64,000 bases of DNA, taken from the NCBI GenBank assembly GCA_011365055.1, contig RDOG01000007.1, forward strand, positions 1 to 64,000. The letters run 5' to 3'. The notes beneath the pieces were generated by a model, which searched no databases, was not told the DNA's origin, and was given only the letters and a program-made list of their open reading frames with translations. This stretch comes from Promethearchaeota archaeon. GTDB lineage: Archaea > Asgardarchaeota > Lokiarchaeia > Helarchaeales > RDOG01. A program made the position numbers and the translations under genes. This document shows, piece after piece, positions 7,912-20,000 of this stretch (position 1 is the first letter of the stretch; every line of letters begins with the position of its first letter).

Positions 7912-9846
7912 ATGGAATTTAAAATGAGAAAACTTTTTTCCGGACCGTTTAAACGAGTCTTACTTGTTAAGCCGCATGGTCCTTCTGGACTAGCATTTGC
8001 TTTGAATCCAATTCCCTTAGGACTTGAAGCGATTGCTGGATATATTCGAAATCACGTCGATGATATCTTAATATTTGATGAATTCATGGATGATGAGCCT
8101 ATAAATAGAATTTTATTGAAATTCAAGCCTGATTTGGTAGGTTTTTCTTTAAGCGCCACAGAACACGAGAATGCACGAAAATTAATGAATAAAATAAAAA
8201 AATTTAATTCAAGAATTCCCATCATTGCAGGGGGATATCATCCAACAGGTGCCTCGGATGCCGTGTTAAACGACCTTCAATGTGATGCAATATGCCGTGG
8301 TGAAGGAGAGGAATTATTTCTTGAATTTGTTCAAGGAAAAGAATGGACTGAAATAAAAGGATTGAGTTTCAGAGATTCAAAAAATAATGAAATAATTCAT
8401 AACGAGGATCGAGAATTAATAAAAGATCTCGATACGTTACCGTTTCCAGCTCGGGATTTACGTAAAAAACGAGGATATTCATATCATAATATTTTACTTC
8501 TTAATCGAGAATATGATCTTATGGAATTTGGGAGAGGATGTTATGGAAAATGCACGTTTTGTTGTGAACCTTACTATTCCAGGGGGCATCAACGTTATAG
8601 ATCCCCTGAAAGAACCCTTGAAGAAATCCGCTCAATATGGAAATTACATGGGGGAAAACCCTTACGTATTTTAATTGCAGATCCGAATATAATGGGTAAT
8701 CCCAGAAAAGTAGAACAGTTAGCTGATCTTCTCATCAAGGAAGATTTGGATATCACGTTTCAAATAATGACCCGCACTGAGATGATTGTTAAACATCCAA
8801 AGATTGTTGAAAAAATGATTCGTGCCGGAATGATTTCATGGGAACTTGGGATTGAATCATGCATGCAAGATGATCTAGACATTACAGATAAACGCATACC
8901 CCTAACAACTCAGATTGAAGCAGTTTCAATTCTACGGAAAATGGGAGGTGAAGTATTAGGCACTTTTGTGATTGGATTGTCTAATCACACAAGCGAAGAC
9001 ATTAAAATGATTCCTAATTATGCTCGCGAAATCGGATTATCAGCATCAGCATTTGGTATTGCCACCCCTTTTCCTGGAACTGGATATTGGGACGAATTAG
9101 ATTCAAAAGGGCTAATTTTTGAAAAAAATTGGACGAAGTTTGATGAGAATAATAATGTGTTTACTCACCCCACACTCACACCAGATGAAATTACGGACTT
9201 GAGAAATTGGTGTCTTGCTAAATATTGGAATCTCGATACCATCGTGGAACAAATTCGCTTGGGCGAAATTAGAATTGGGAAATTTAGAGCAAAATATAAA
9301 GCTAATCTAGTTGATTTTGCAACATTGGTAATGAGGAGAATATTTTTCGCTGTAGATGCTGGTTCAGAATTAGCAGAAAAAGGAATGAATGGGAATAGCA
9401 AGGAAAATTACCTTAAATACGTGAAATTCTTTTTTGATGCATGGGCAGATCCGCGCATCGAGCGTTATTTTACAGAATATCCCATGCATGAAATTGTAGA
9501 CATGCGACAGTTCGGAAAATTATTTAACGGAAAACGTTTTCAAGCCGTAATTCAGAATGGGCATAATAAGTGCGTCTTTGCATTACTCATTACCGTTGGG
9601 CCTAAAGGTATCAAATTGATTAAGACTTCTAAAAAGCCCACTCGTGATTACGATTTTATGATACGTTCCCCCTTAGATGCATTGTACATAGATCAATCAT
9701 TGAATATAATGGGAAAAGCAAGACAGCTGGTTGGACTATTTGCAAAACAAAAAGTACAAATAAAAGGATATTATACATTTTTTAAAATGTTATTATATGG
9801 CATTAAAGAAGCGTTATCTAATAAGTTAGGAAATGGTAAAAAATAG
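7912..9846 (+). CDS. Cobalamin-binding radical SAM protein with an SCP2-like C-terminal domain
   Basis: The N-terminal ~140 residues form a B12-binding Rossmann-like domain (RVLLVKPHGPSG, DLVGFSLSATEHE, IPIIAGGYHPTGASDAVL) without the DxHxxG motif, as in many class B radical SAM enzymes that bind cobalamin base-off. The radical SAM core follows, with the 4Fe-4S/SAM motif C210-x3-C214-x2-C217 (GRGCYGKCTFCCEP) and later a typical GTFVIGL strand. After ~100 helical residues the last ~100 residues (from ~543) resemble a sterol carrier protein 2 domain (FALLITVGPKGIKL ... VQIKGYYTFFKMLLYGI). Class B enzymes methylate or rearrange unreactive carbons; the lipid-binding tail suggests a membrane-lipid substrate. 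The start is ATG 7912; M5 is possible. It is transcribed toward the convergent hydantoinase genes. Confidence 0.8.
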   Translation: MEFKMRKLFSGPFKRVLLVKPHGPSGLAFALNPIPLGLEAIAGYIRNHVDDILIFDEFMDDEPINRILLKFKPDLVGFSLSATEHENARKLMNKIKKFNSRIPIIAGGYHPTGASDAVLNDLQCDAICRGEGEELFLEFVQGKEWTEIKGLSFRDSKNNEIIHNEDRELIKDLDTLPFPARDLRKKRGYSYHNILLLNREYDLMEFGRGCYGKCTFCCEPYYSRGHQRYRSPERTLEEIRSIWKLHGGKPLRILIADPNIMGNPRKVEQLADLLIKEDLDITFQIMTRTEMIVKHPKIVEKMIRAGMISWELGIESCMQDDLDITDKRIPLTTQIEAVSILRKMGGEVLGTFVIGLSNHTSEDIKMIPNYAREIGLSASAFGIATPFPGTGYWDELDSKGLIFEKNWTKFDENNNVFTHPTLTPDEITDLRNWCLAKYWNLDTIVEQIRLGEIRIGKFRAKYKANLVDFATLVMRRIFFAVDAGSELAEKGMNGNSKENYLKYVKFFFDAWADPRIERYFTEYPMHEIVDMRQFGKLFNGKRFQAVIQNGHNKCVFALLITVGPKGIKLIKTSKKPTRDYDFMIRSPLDALYIDQSLNIMGKARQLVGLFAKQKVQIKGYYTFFKMLLYGIKEALSNKLGNGKK

Positions 9847-9875
9847 CGTTTTAAAAAATCAATATATTTTTTTAA

Positions 9876-11462
9876 TTATAATTTGACTTTTTTTCCATAT
9901 CCTCCACCACCCGGAGTTTCAATGACCACGATATCACCTTTTTGTAATTCAAAAGTGGTTTTACTCTTCAATTTAATGGCTTCATTTCCTCGTTGTACGA
10001 AATTATTGCCCGTCTTTCCTTCTGCACCACCATACAATCCATAAGGAGAAATTATTCTTCTATCACTCAGTAGGGATAATATTGCAGGTCCATCCAAAAG
10101 TTCCATTGCTCTTCTAATCCCGCAACCTCCTGACCACGTGCCTTCTCCTCCAGAGTTCCACCTGATCGAATATTCCTTGATCCGGATTGGAAATTCGGTT
10201 TCAAGAATCTCAATGGGCGTGTTTCCAGTATTTGTCATTGCAGCATGTGTAGCATTGCGTCCATTAAAGCCATGTGCTGCGCCAAGCCCACCAGCAATAG
10301 TTTCATAATAAGTAAAATTTAATTTATCTGATCCAATAGCGAGGTTATTCATCGATCCGCAATTCGCAGCGTTAATTTTTTTTGGTAAAAGTTTTGATAA
10401 TGCTTTCAAGATCACATCAACAATTCTCTGAGACGTCTCCACATTCCCGCCTGCAACTCCAGCGGGGCGTATTGGATCGAGAATTGTGCCCTCTTTCATT
10501 ATGATATTCACATATTCATATAAACCTGCATTCGTTGGAAACGTTTGTGGCACCAATGCCCTTATCACGTAATAAACTGCAGCTAAAGCAACTGCTTTCG
10601 GAGCGTTAATGTTACCTCTCGTTTGACGTGCAGATTTTGAAAAGTCAAAATGTAGATTCTGGTTGCCTGAATGTTTTGAGATGGTTACAGTAATGTTAAT
10701 CGGCTCTTCAGTTATTCCATCATCGTCAAGATAATCCGTATCAGATACTAAAAATTCAGAAGGTAACTCTTTCAAGATTTCTTGGAACCCAATTGCAGAT
10801 CGTTCCCGCAAAAATTCCAATATATTAATAACTTGCTCCTTTCCATGACGATTCCATAATTTTTGAATGTTTTGTTGTCCCACTCGAATGCTTGCAAGTT
10901 GAGCTTGCAAGTCACCTTTCCGTTCATTCGGAGATCGAACCCGTGATAAAAAATCCTTGAGCAGATCATTATTCCACGTTCCTTTTTGAATCAAAAATTG
11001 TGGATGAATCACGTAGCCTTCTTGGTCCAATGTATATTCTCCGCCAGGCATTGACCCAGGATGGGTGCCTCCAACATCTGCATGATGAGCCCTGTTTGTA
11101 ATGATTCCGATCAATTCATTTTTCATAAAAATTGGTGCTGTTAAAGAAATGTCTGGAAGATGAGTTCCGCCTAAATAAGGATCATTGTTAATTATGACAT
11201 CTTCGGAAGATAATTTTGAAAAGTCAAATTCTTCAAATAAGAATTTTACACCTTCTATCATCGCACCTAAGTGGACGGGTATATGTTCTGCTTGAGCAAG
11301 TAATCGGGCATGATCATCGTAAATTGCTGTTGAAAAATCCAATCGTTCACGAATATTTGGTGAAAAGGCACTCAATTGTAATGCTAATCCAGCTTCTTGT
11401 GCTGCATTGATTAATGCATTGTTAATGACTTGAGCAGTAATGGGGTCAATAATTCGAGCCAC
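9876..11462 (-). CDS. hyuB: Hydantoinase B / acetone-carboxylase-alpha family subunit
   Basis: At 528 aa the length is typical for the HyuB family. It contains the family signatures NDPYLGGTHLPDISLTAPIF near the N-terminus, RGNINAPKAVALAA in the middle, NSGGEGTWSGGCGIRR late, and the terminal VIETPGGGGYGKK. With HyuA it forms an ATP-dependent cytoplasmic hydrolase or carboxylase. Known members act on N-methylhydantoin, 5-oxoproline, acetone or acetophenone, and the substrate cannot be told from sequence. Start GTG 11462 overlaps the end of hyuA by 17 bases, so the two are cotranscribed and translation is likely coupled. A decayed second copy of its C-terminus lies at 7587-7697. Confidence 0.9.
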   Translation of the reverse strand: MARIIDPITAQVINNALINAAQEAGLALQLSAFSPNIRERLDFSTAIYDDHARLLAQAEHIPVHLGAMIEGVKFLFEEFDFSKLSSEDVIINNDPYLGGTHLPDISLTAPIFMKNELIGIITNRAHHADVGGTHPGSMPGGEYTLDQEGYVIHPQFLIQKGTWNNDLLKDFLSRVRSPNERKGDLQAQLASIRVGQQNIQKLWNRHGKEQVINILEFLRERSAIGFQEILKELPSEFLVSDTDYLDDDGITEEPINITVTISKHSGNQNLHFDFSKSARQTRGNINAPKAVALAAVYYVIRALVPQTFPTNAGLYEYVNIIMKEGTILDPIRPAGVAGGNVETSQRIVDVILKALSKLLPKKINAANCGSMNNLAIGSDKLNFTYYETIAGGLGAAHGFNGRNATHAAMTNTGNTPIEILETEFPIRIKEYSIRWNSGGEGTWSGGCGIRRAMELLDGPAILSLLSDRRIISPYGLYGGAEGKTGNNFVQRGNEAIKLKSKTTFELQKGDIVVIETPGGGGYGKKVKL

Positions 11463-13539
11463 GGTTTAATTTCCCCCTTTTTAATTTTGAAATTAAGGGT
11501 TTGATATCTATTATCAAGTATCCCATTTTATTTACTCTTGCTTGAACACCTTTAGGGATGAAAGTTGTTGTATCCATTTGTTGAATGATGGAAGGCCCTT
11601 CAATAATATTTCCGGCAAGCAGATTTTCCCTATTATATAGTAAAAAATTACTAAATTCTTCATTTCCTTGATAAACTTCTCGTTCCCCTAAATAAGATTG
11701 AGAAGGAGGTTCCATATTACCTTTTTTCAAGGGTTGTATGGGCATACGGGCTCTTGGAAGCATCACCGTGATCCATAAATCCACGATGATTACCTCTCGC
11801 TCTTTGTCATGCCATTGGTATCGTTGTTGATGAGTAACTTCGAATCTTTCCCTGAGTAATTGGAGGTCTAGATTTTCAAGATCTTGAAGTGAAATTTGCA
11901 AGGTATATCCTTGTCCTTTGTATTGAAGCGCAGCTTGATAGTTAATTTTAATTTTCTTGAGGGAAAATTGATCTTGAGCTAATTTATCGAGTACTTTTTG
12001 TTTTAATTGAAGCATTTTTTCTTCGACAAATGCTTTATTTTTTCTTTCACAAGGTAAAAGGATTGTTTGCATCATGTCGAACTTGGGCTCACTATCTAAA
12101 AGACCTCTGGCAGACCATATTCCTGGAAATGGAGGAATGAAAATTCCAGAGATATTTAATTCACATGCAATGTCAGTTGCATGAGTTGGTCCTGCCCCGC
12201 CAAACGGGATCAATAGATAGTCTCTGGGATCTCTTCCCCTTTCTATCGTCAATTTTCTAATTGCATGAGCCATGTTATTATTTAATATGTGACGAATCCC
12301 CAATGCTGTCTCAAAGAGCGATAAACCGAGTTTCGAGGCAAGTGGTTTGATAGCTTTCCTTGCTAATTCCATTTTTAGAGGAGATTTTAGTCCCGCAAAA
12401 TTATTTGGATCTAAAATGCCCAATATTAAGTTTGCATCTGTGACTGTAGGTAAAATTCCACCTTTTCCATAACAAGCGGGACCTGGCTCAGCTCCTTGAC
12501 TCTCAGGTCCTACCAATAATAAACCTTCTTCGGCTTTGGCAATAGACCCTCCTCCAGCACCAATTGTCTCAACTTCAACAGCTGGAACCATCACTTGATA
12601 ACTTGCAACTGTGAAAAAATTTCGCATTGATGGATGTTGCTCTTCTATCGTGCTAACATCACAGCTAGTTCCCCCTATATCTAACGTAATTACGTGACTA
12701 AGAGCCTCAATTTGAGCCGCGCCAGCTCCTGACATGACTCCGCCAGCCAATCCTCCTAATAATGAATTTACTGCCGTATTTTTGGTTTCTTGAATGGTAG
12801 CAATTCCTGCATTTGATTTCATTACGTGTAACTGACATTTGAAATTCAAGTTCTGTAATTGAGATTCAAGATCAGCTAAATATTTTTGTAAAACAGGAGT
12901 CGTTAATGCATTTATTACAGTAGTAACCGTTCTTTCATATTCTCTTATGATTGGGACAACTTCGCTTGAAAGAGAAACGTTAATGTTTAATGGTTTTACC
13001 AAATCTCGAAGTTGTTGTTCATGAATTGGATTAAGAAATGAAAATAAAAAACAAATTGCTATTGATTTTACTTTTAAATTTCTAATATGTTCTAATAAAT
13101 TATCTATTGAAATTAAATCTAACGGTTTCAAAATATTACCGTGAGAATCAAGTCTTTCTTCTATTTCAAGTCTAAAATTTCTTGGGACTAAAGTTAAAAA
13201 GGGTTGTGCACCTAAATTATATAACAGTGGACGACGTTGCCGTCCAATTTCGATGATATCAGCAAATCCCTTAGTAGTTATTAATGCAATTGGAGGACAT
13301 TTCCCCTCCAATAACGCGTTTATGCCAACAGTCGTTCCGTGAATGATTTGAGTAACATCGGAAGGCTTCTTTCCTATGAGTTCAATAAGCTCTAAAAGTC
13401 CTTGAATAACTGCTTTTTCAGGCTTATCAGGAGTAGAAGGAATTTTATATAAGGTTGTTTTATTTCCTTCAATAGCAATAAGGTCTGTAAACGTGCCCCC
13501 TGTATCAACACCTATTCGAAGATCCTTAGTAAAAGACAC
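11446..13539 (-). CDS. hyuA: Hydantoinase A / 5-oxoprolinase family ATPase subunit
   Basis: The 697-aa protein begins with the actin-like ATPase motif RIGVDTGGTFTDLIAIEG (residues ~7-24) and has the second nucleotide-binding signature HVITLDIGGTSCDVSTIEE and FGGAGPTHATDIACEL, all diagnostic of the HyuA family. It is the ATP-hydrolysing partner of the HyuB subunit, with which it overlaps. The start is GTG 13539. A TATA-like TTTATATATAAA lies only ~5-15 bases before it, unusually close, so the true transcript may start inside or the active promoter may lie further up. Role: first step in opening a cyclic amide or an ATP-driven carboxylation. An amidohydrolase of the D-aminoacylase type occurs 44 kb away (55522) and could act on the products, but linkage is weak. 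Confidence 0.9.
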   Translation of the reverse strand: MSFTKDLRIGVDTGGTFTDLIAIEGNKTTLYKIPSTPDKPEKAVIQGLLELIELIGKKPSDVTQIIHGTTVGINALLEGKCPPIALITTKGFADIIEIGRQRRPLLYNLGAQPFLTLVPRNFRLEIEERLDSHGNILKPLDLISIDNLLEHIRNLKVKSIAICFLFSFLNPIHEQQLRDLVKPLNINVSLSSEVVPIIREYERTVTTVINALTTPVLQKYLADLESQLQNLNFKCQLHVMKSNAGIATIQETKNTAVNSLLGGLAGGVMSGAGAAQIEALSHVITLDIGGTSCDVSTIEEQHPSMRNFFTVASYQVMVPAVEVETIGAGGGSIAKAEEGLLLVGPESQGAEPGPACYGKGGILPTVTDANLILGILDPNNFAGLKSPLKMELARKAIKPLASKLGLSLFETALGIRHILNNNMAHAIRKLTIERGRDPRDYLLIPFGGAGPTHATDIACELNISGIFIPPFPGIWSARGLLDSEPKFDMMQTILLPCERKNKAFVEEKMLQLKQKVLDKLAQDQFSLKKIKINYQAALQYKGQGYTLQISLQDLENLDLQLLRERFEVTHQQRYQWHDKEREVIIVDLWITVMLPRARMPIQPLKKGNMEPPSQSYLGEREVYQGNEEFSNFLLYNRENLLAGNIIEGPSIIQQMDTTTFIPKGVQARVNKMGYLIIDIKPLISKLKRGKLNRGSNY

Positions 13540-13890
13540 GCGATTTTATATATAAAGAGCAATTAATAAAAATTCTGGATTAATTTTCTTTTTAACTTTA
13601 AGTGGGTGTTAATATCATACAATAGCAATTACAAGCGTAACTTTAACCATAATTTTGCTATTTTTTCTAGAATTATATGATATAATTGGGTGTATTTTAG
13701 ATACTTTTGTTAATTTTTAGACTTTTAAAAGAAATCATTTAAAAATGAAAAAGAAAATTAAAAAATTAATAATATTTTTTGATTTTTTTTATTCTTCCTT
13801 CAATTAAATAAATTATAAAAATCAATAATTCCATATTTTTACATACATTAATTATAAAAATATATTATGTTAGACAATTTTAATTCATTC
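13540..13890. other. Intergenic stretch, no gene seen
   Basis: Very AT-rich DNA between the divergent hyuA and giant surface-protein genes. I find no open frame with coding character. It should hold the hyuA promoter (TATA-like run at 13542-13553) and the distal part of the promoter of the gene at 14004. Confidence 0.5.
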
Positions 13891-13941
13891 CTCAAGTTTT
13901 ATACCAAGTCGTTTATAAAGAAATCTCAAATTTTATACCAA
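13891..13941 (+). promoter_or_regulatory. Paired ATACCAA element flanking a TATA box (copy B)
   Basis: The order is CTCAAGTTTTATACCAA, four bases, TATA box TTTATAAA, then CTCAAATTTTATACCAA. The two ATACCAA cores (13901-13907 and 13935-13941) are 34 bases apart; the second ends 62-68 bases before the start of the giant gene. Both spacing and sequence match copy A on the minus strand at 1037-1086. It is probably the promoter and operator of the surface-protein gene. Confidence 0.65.
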
Positions 13942-14003
13942 ATTCTTTCTTAAAGATTTTCGATTTTTTATGATTTAAAAGTAAAGCAAATTCAATTTAT
14001 GAT

Positions 14004-17000
14004 TTGAGGGTGAATTTACTGACATTTAAGAAAAAATTAAAAGGTTTAGCAATATTGTTTCTAATTATTGGGAGCACGTTAATATCACTATTTTACTTAT
14101 TTCCATCTAATTTATTTTTAATCAACAAAATGAATAATCAAACTGATTTAAATAATCCTAATGAATCAATTCAGCTATCATCACAAGATTATGGGGAATT
14201 TCTTGACCCTTGGCTTCAATTAATGATAGCTGGGAATTATATAGCTAATCAATCATTTGATAATTTAGAAAATGGAAATTTACCTAATAACTGGCTAGTT
14301 AATGAACGTCCAGGTACCTCAGTTCAGGTAATATCTTCGTATGACAATCATAATGAAGTACTTGAAATATCTGATTCAAATAATTCAGATCATGTTAATA
14401 TTATTTATGAATTTACACCTCAATTATATGGTTATATTGAATTTTGGATTCAATCTAATAATTCAGATAATTACTTTGAAATTATTTTAAAATCCAATCA
14501 AGGTGAAGAAGGTGTTTATATTGGTATTAATGAATCGCAGTTTTTTTATAATCACCCAATAAATGGTTATACAACTTTAACTCTTGCAGAATCCAATGTT
14601 TGGTATCATTTTAAAATAAAATTCAATAATAGTGCCGGTTTATATGATTTAGCAATAAATAATGCTTTATTTTCAAATATAGGGTATTATACCTCAGTTG
14701 ATAATATTACTAAATTGGAGTTTTCAACACAGATTTCTCAACTCGGTAATTATGCAATTTATTTAGATGCTATTGATTTTTCTTTTGATCCTGAATGGTA
14801 TGAAGGAAGAAGTATGGGTGTTTTTGATGAATATACGGGGGCATATACTTTTAGCGGAGACATTTTAGACAATTCGCCTTCTGATTGGAATGATGCGAGT
14901 TCGGGAATTACTTCTGCAAAAATTCAAGGAGGGTTAGATGGACATGCTAGCGTATTAAAAATTCAAGATTCTGATAATACTTCTCAGGCAAAAATTATTC
15001 GTGATGGATTAAATATATCCACAGATGGTTCACTTGAATTTTATATTCATTCTGATAATAATCAAAATGCACCAACTTTTCTTGAATTGAAAGATTCTAT
15101 AAATAATAAAATTGCTATTAGTCTTGCTTCATATCTTGATGGATATTTCAAGGTGAAACATTCTGGATCTTGGTCTCAGTTATATCATAATGAATCCCTT
15201 ATTCCACTTCTTTTAGATTCAAATATTTGGTACCATATTTACGTGTTTATGAATATGGCCTCGCAAACTTTTCAAATAAAAATAAATGACGTGCAATATT
15301 ACTGGAATGATGGAGGAACTCCTTCAACTGATATTCCTTTTTATGATTCTGTCTCAATTGCTGATACAATTAGTATTTTTTCTGATATCGAAACGCAAAT
15401 ATCATATTCTCATTATTATGATGCAATTGACTGGTCTTGGAATGATTCTGATTATTTCATAGGACGAAATACGTATGGAATTTTCGCTTTTTCACATGAG
15501 GAATCTAAAGGTGAAGTAATTTTAGGTTGTGAATCTATTGGTCCAGAAAATGAAATCATAATAGATTCAAGTCAAAAATTCGATGCTAACTTTGGATTTA
15601 ATCAATATTTCCTTGATTTTGGAGAAAATGCATCAAATCATAAATTAATTGTTTCCAACCCCGAATCTATTAATGAACTTTATGTTCAACCTGTTATTCT
15701 TTTTGATAATGATAGTATTTTACTAGACAATATAAATTCTCAGGAGTTTTCCTTTTATGGTGGAGGTCCGATAAATATTTTGGCAAAACCCGACAATTCA
15801 TTTTGGGATCTATCAATTTTATTAGATGATATAACAATAAAAAATCCGTACAATTTTAGTATTCCTTATTCCTTTGAAAACGACATAATTGGAGAGAATC
15901 CTTCAAGTTGGCTATCAAATATCATTGAAGATGTAATGAATGATCAAACTATAAGAGTGGTTGATCAAATTGATGGACATAATAATATCGTAAAATACCA
16001 AATTAGAACTGGTGGCACAAATCATAATCCTTCTGCAAATGCAAATATGGACTATGGACAAATGCAATCCTCTGTTGAATTCTGGTATAAAACAAATTCT
16101 ACAGATAGTGGAAAATTTTCTTTTTGTTTTTCTGATGTTACTACAACATCAGCATTTATAAACATCAGCTGGAATTATGATGGACATCTCTGGCTTTTTT
16201 ATAAAAATACTAGTGTTCCAAATTCTTTGGATGGGAATTTAATAGATTTGGGAGTTCGCGATACTGAATGGCATCATATGAAAATTTGGTGGAGTTATGA
16301 AAATGCAGGGAATGATAATGATAACAAAATAATGATTTGGATTGATAATAATTTAAAAGCATATGTTTCTGACTGGTGGGTTTGTGATTATGATGGTCTA
16401 GATATTTGGGAACAATATGTAGACGGTTCAGCATTTAAATCAGGCGATTTATATATCGATGCAGTTGATTGTAGTTGGATTGATGGATATTTTGATGGTA
16501 GAAGTTTAAGTTATTATAATTATGATAATAATGTTTTTCCATTAATTGAAGATTTATCTTTAAATGATGAATATTTCGATTTTCCAATTAAAATTGAACC
16601 TTCAAATAACCATAAATTAAAAATTATTGGAAACGGTTCGATTGATTTAAAAATCGTATGCGATTGCGATTATGATGAAGATATGATTAATACTAAGGAA
16701 GAAATTAAAGAAAATCTTGATCCATTTAATCCTGATTTTTGGTGTTGGTATGGATCAGGAGCTCATGAAGGTTGGAATTATAAAAAAACATTATGTTCAC
16801 TTTATGTATTTTTACCCACAATTTCAAATTTATATATTACCTTAGAAAGTGGAATTATTTCAGATCTTCTTATCGATTCCATTGAATATGAAGAGTATAT
16901 TTCTCCTTATGAAACAATTGATTTAGGAGAACTCTCTAAGGGTTTGCATTCCTTGATATTCAAGGCTACAGGAGATCAAATCGAAAATTATTTTAGTATG

Positions 17001-20000
17001 AACTTATCGAGAATGAGTTCATTCCAAATATCATTAAATCCATTAGAAAAAGAAATTGTAAAAATAAGGTCTTTTGATGAGCAATTGGATTATGATGGAG
17101 ATGGGTTAAAGAATTTTTATGAATCTGAAGTAGGTTTAAATTATTTTAATCCTGATTATGACGATGACGGCCTATTAGATGGCTATGATACTAGTCCATT
17201 TAATAAAATAGAATTTTCACCAAATGAATTCATACAAGTGGTTTTTCCTGTTGAAAAGGAAAAAACAACTTTAATAACAATTTTAGTGAAATCTCCCGAA
17301 ATCGATTATAGTTCTCCATATATGAATTGGAGGGATGAGAAAAATGTAACGATTATTCCAGGAATGAGAATATTTGGAAATCCTGACACAAATATTAGTA
17401 GTCTTAGTAAAATGATTAATAAAAATGTTAAATCCTATTCATTATTAAACGATAATTATAATTACAATCCAACTGAACCTGGATGCCCAGGTGATTATAT
17501 TCCCACTTATGATCCAAGCGAAAGTAATATGATTGAACCATTTGCAGTCACAGAAAATTCTTGGGCAGTAAATTTAATTTATGAACCTAATCATCCTGCT
17601 AAAATGGATAAAATAATTGATTTCAGATTTGACTTAGTTTGGATGGTTTTAGAATCAATCCCTAATTCCCCAGAACCACGATTACTTGCATTATTTGATA
17701 TGGAAGAAAAAATGATCATCCAAAGTTTTCAAAAACAAGAAGTAAGCGATATAGAATATCAAATTATAAATACGGATAGTATAGTTGAAATAAAATTGTT
17801 AGAATCTTTATTCATTAACCCTTCTTTAATTTCAACCTTGAATGGCTCTGTAGACTTAAATGAAAAAATTGTTTTAAATGGTACTTCAGATTTACCCAGC
17901 TTTTTCATAAAAATATCTTCTGAAGCTCAGGAAAAGTCGATTCTTTTGTCAGAATTCAATTTAAAAAGTAATCTTTTATTAAAAGGAGAATCAAGGACTG
18001 ATGATATTCTACTTCAAGGCATAGAACATATCGATCCTTCAACAGAATTTATTGGAACTACAATTAAAAGATGGTATCTAACATCAGGAGCTGAAATTAA
18101 TGATATCAAATTCATAATAAATAATTTACAACCATATTATACCGAAACTTGTATTTCTTCAAAGGCACAACATAAGATTTTTGAAGAAACAATTATAAAT
18201 CTGAATTTTAATGAAATTGATTCGAATGACGTATGCTATAAGATTTTAGAGGTCTTTAAATCTCAAATCATTAAAAATCTTGAAGATTTTAAATCAGAAA
18301 TCAATCCAATAATCCTAAATAATCCTAATGAGATTTTTCAAGAAACTTTTAAGATCATAAAAAAGGGTACAAAATTTGTTAAAAGTGTTATAAAGGCTGT
18401 TACTAAAGCTTACGAATTTATAAATAATCAAAAATATTTAAGCCAACTTAAAGAAATGGATGATGCTTTTTTATGTAATTTAGTAACTAAAAAACAATTA
18501 AATGATAATATTGACGAGATGGCTAATATATATGATTTTCTTTTGAATGGAGCGGGAGACGACAACCTTAAGGGAAACACTGGAATCCGTAATATTGTTA
18601 AAAAATTTAAGCATTTTAAAAACCTTGACCCCAAAGATGTTCCTGATGTTATTAGAAATTTTAAAAATAATAATGAAGGAAAAGAAGAATTTCTTAAAAT
18701 GAATGAAGAAATCTCCGAAACACTAATGGGAAGTAACAAAAAGAAAGATATGGCATATAAATATGATGCTGGGGATTTGGGGGAAATTAGTAAAGAGTAC
18801 AAGGAAAACGACATAACATATAATGAAGCTAGAGAGTTAAGAGACTATAGTTCATCACATCAACATGGATCCGGGGATCTTCCGATTTTAGAAGGTGAAA
18901 TAAATCAAGAAGCAAAGCCAAAATCAACATTATCCGGTATTAAAGCAAGTTTCAAAAAAAATTGTTTAAGTATTTTTATGAATGGTTTAGATTTAATAAA
19001 TTCATTTATTTCTTTGGGTATGGCCATTAATAAAATTCAAATCTATTCAATTTCAATAATTGAATATATTGAAGAAAATAACGAATTTGAATTAGAATTT
19101 TTGATAGATATTTCAATAAAAATCACTATTGAAATATTGGGAATAATAAAAGCATGTTTTGATATAACTACAACTGTAATTCTTATTTTAAAAGATCTTG
19201 GAATTATAACTATTTCAACTTTTACTCAAAAAGCAATTGGTGTGATTTCAGCTTTAGTTACAGGAATAATTAGCCAAATAATAGTAATTTTAAATTTAAT
19301 AAATGATATAAATGCTGATCCACATTTTAGAAATGTTTTTACTGAATCCAATAAAGCAATTGCTCAAACCGTTTGGATTGGTCTTTCCGTTACTGCATCA
19401 ATTCTTAGCGTATGCTGTCCAATCGTTGGGCTTCCAATGTTAGTAATGGTTACAGCGATTAATTTGATAATCACTCTTTTTAATGGTTTTATTGTATTCG
19501 GAGAAAAATTTTCAATTGTAAATATTGATCTTGAAATTCCTGATAATGTTAAAAACGGTGAACCTTATAAGAATGGTGATAGAATAAGATTAAATATTGA
19601 GTTTCAAAATAAAATTCAACCATTAGTTTGGATTCATTTATTTGGTACGTTTTTAAATATTTTTTTAACCATACCTGGTCTTGCAGTTTATATCACGGAG
19701 TCTATAAGAGCAACTTCTATTTGTGAAGTTCCGTTTTCAGGTACTGTTATTCTTGGTGGACAAATAAAAGTCGGTCCAAGAGGGGAATACGGTGATGATA
19801 ATCCACTAACATATAATATTTCTACATCATATTTGCAGACTAAAACACTGGTACTGGAAGATACAATAGAAAATTACGATCCAAATAATCAAAATTTATA
19901 TTTAAAATTAAATCTTTATATTCGTGCAGAATGGTGGGAATGGTATGGTGTTCCCGTTTATTCTGGTAATGTTGACTATGAACCCTTTGAAGATGAATAC

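Noticed and set aside
18428..18814. A 128-codon minus-strand frame inside the giant gene
   Set aside because: It is opposite a well-supported domain of the giant protein, lacks a ribosome-binding site and reads as low-complexity Ser/Leu.
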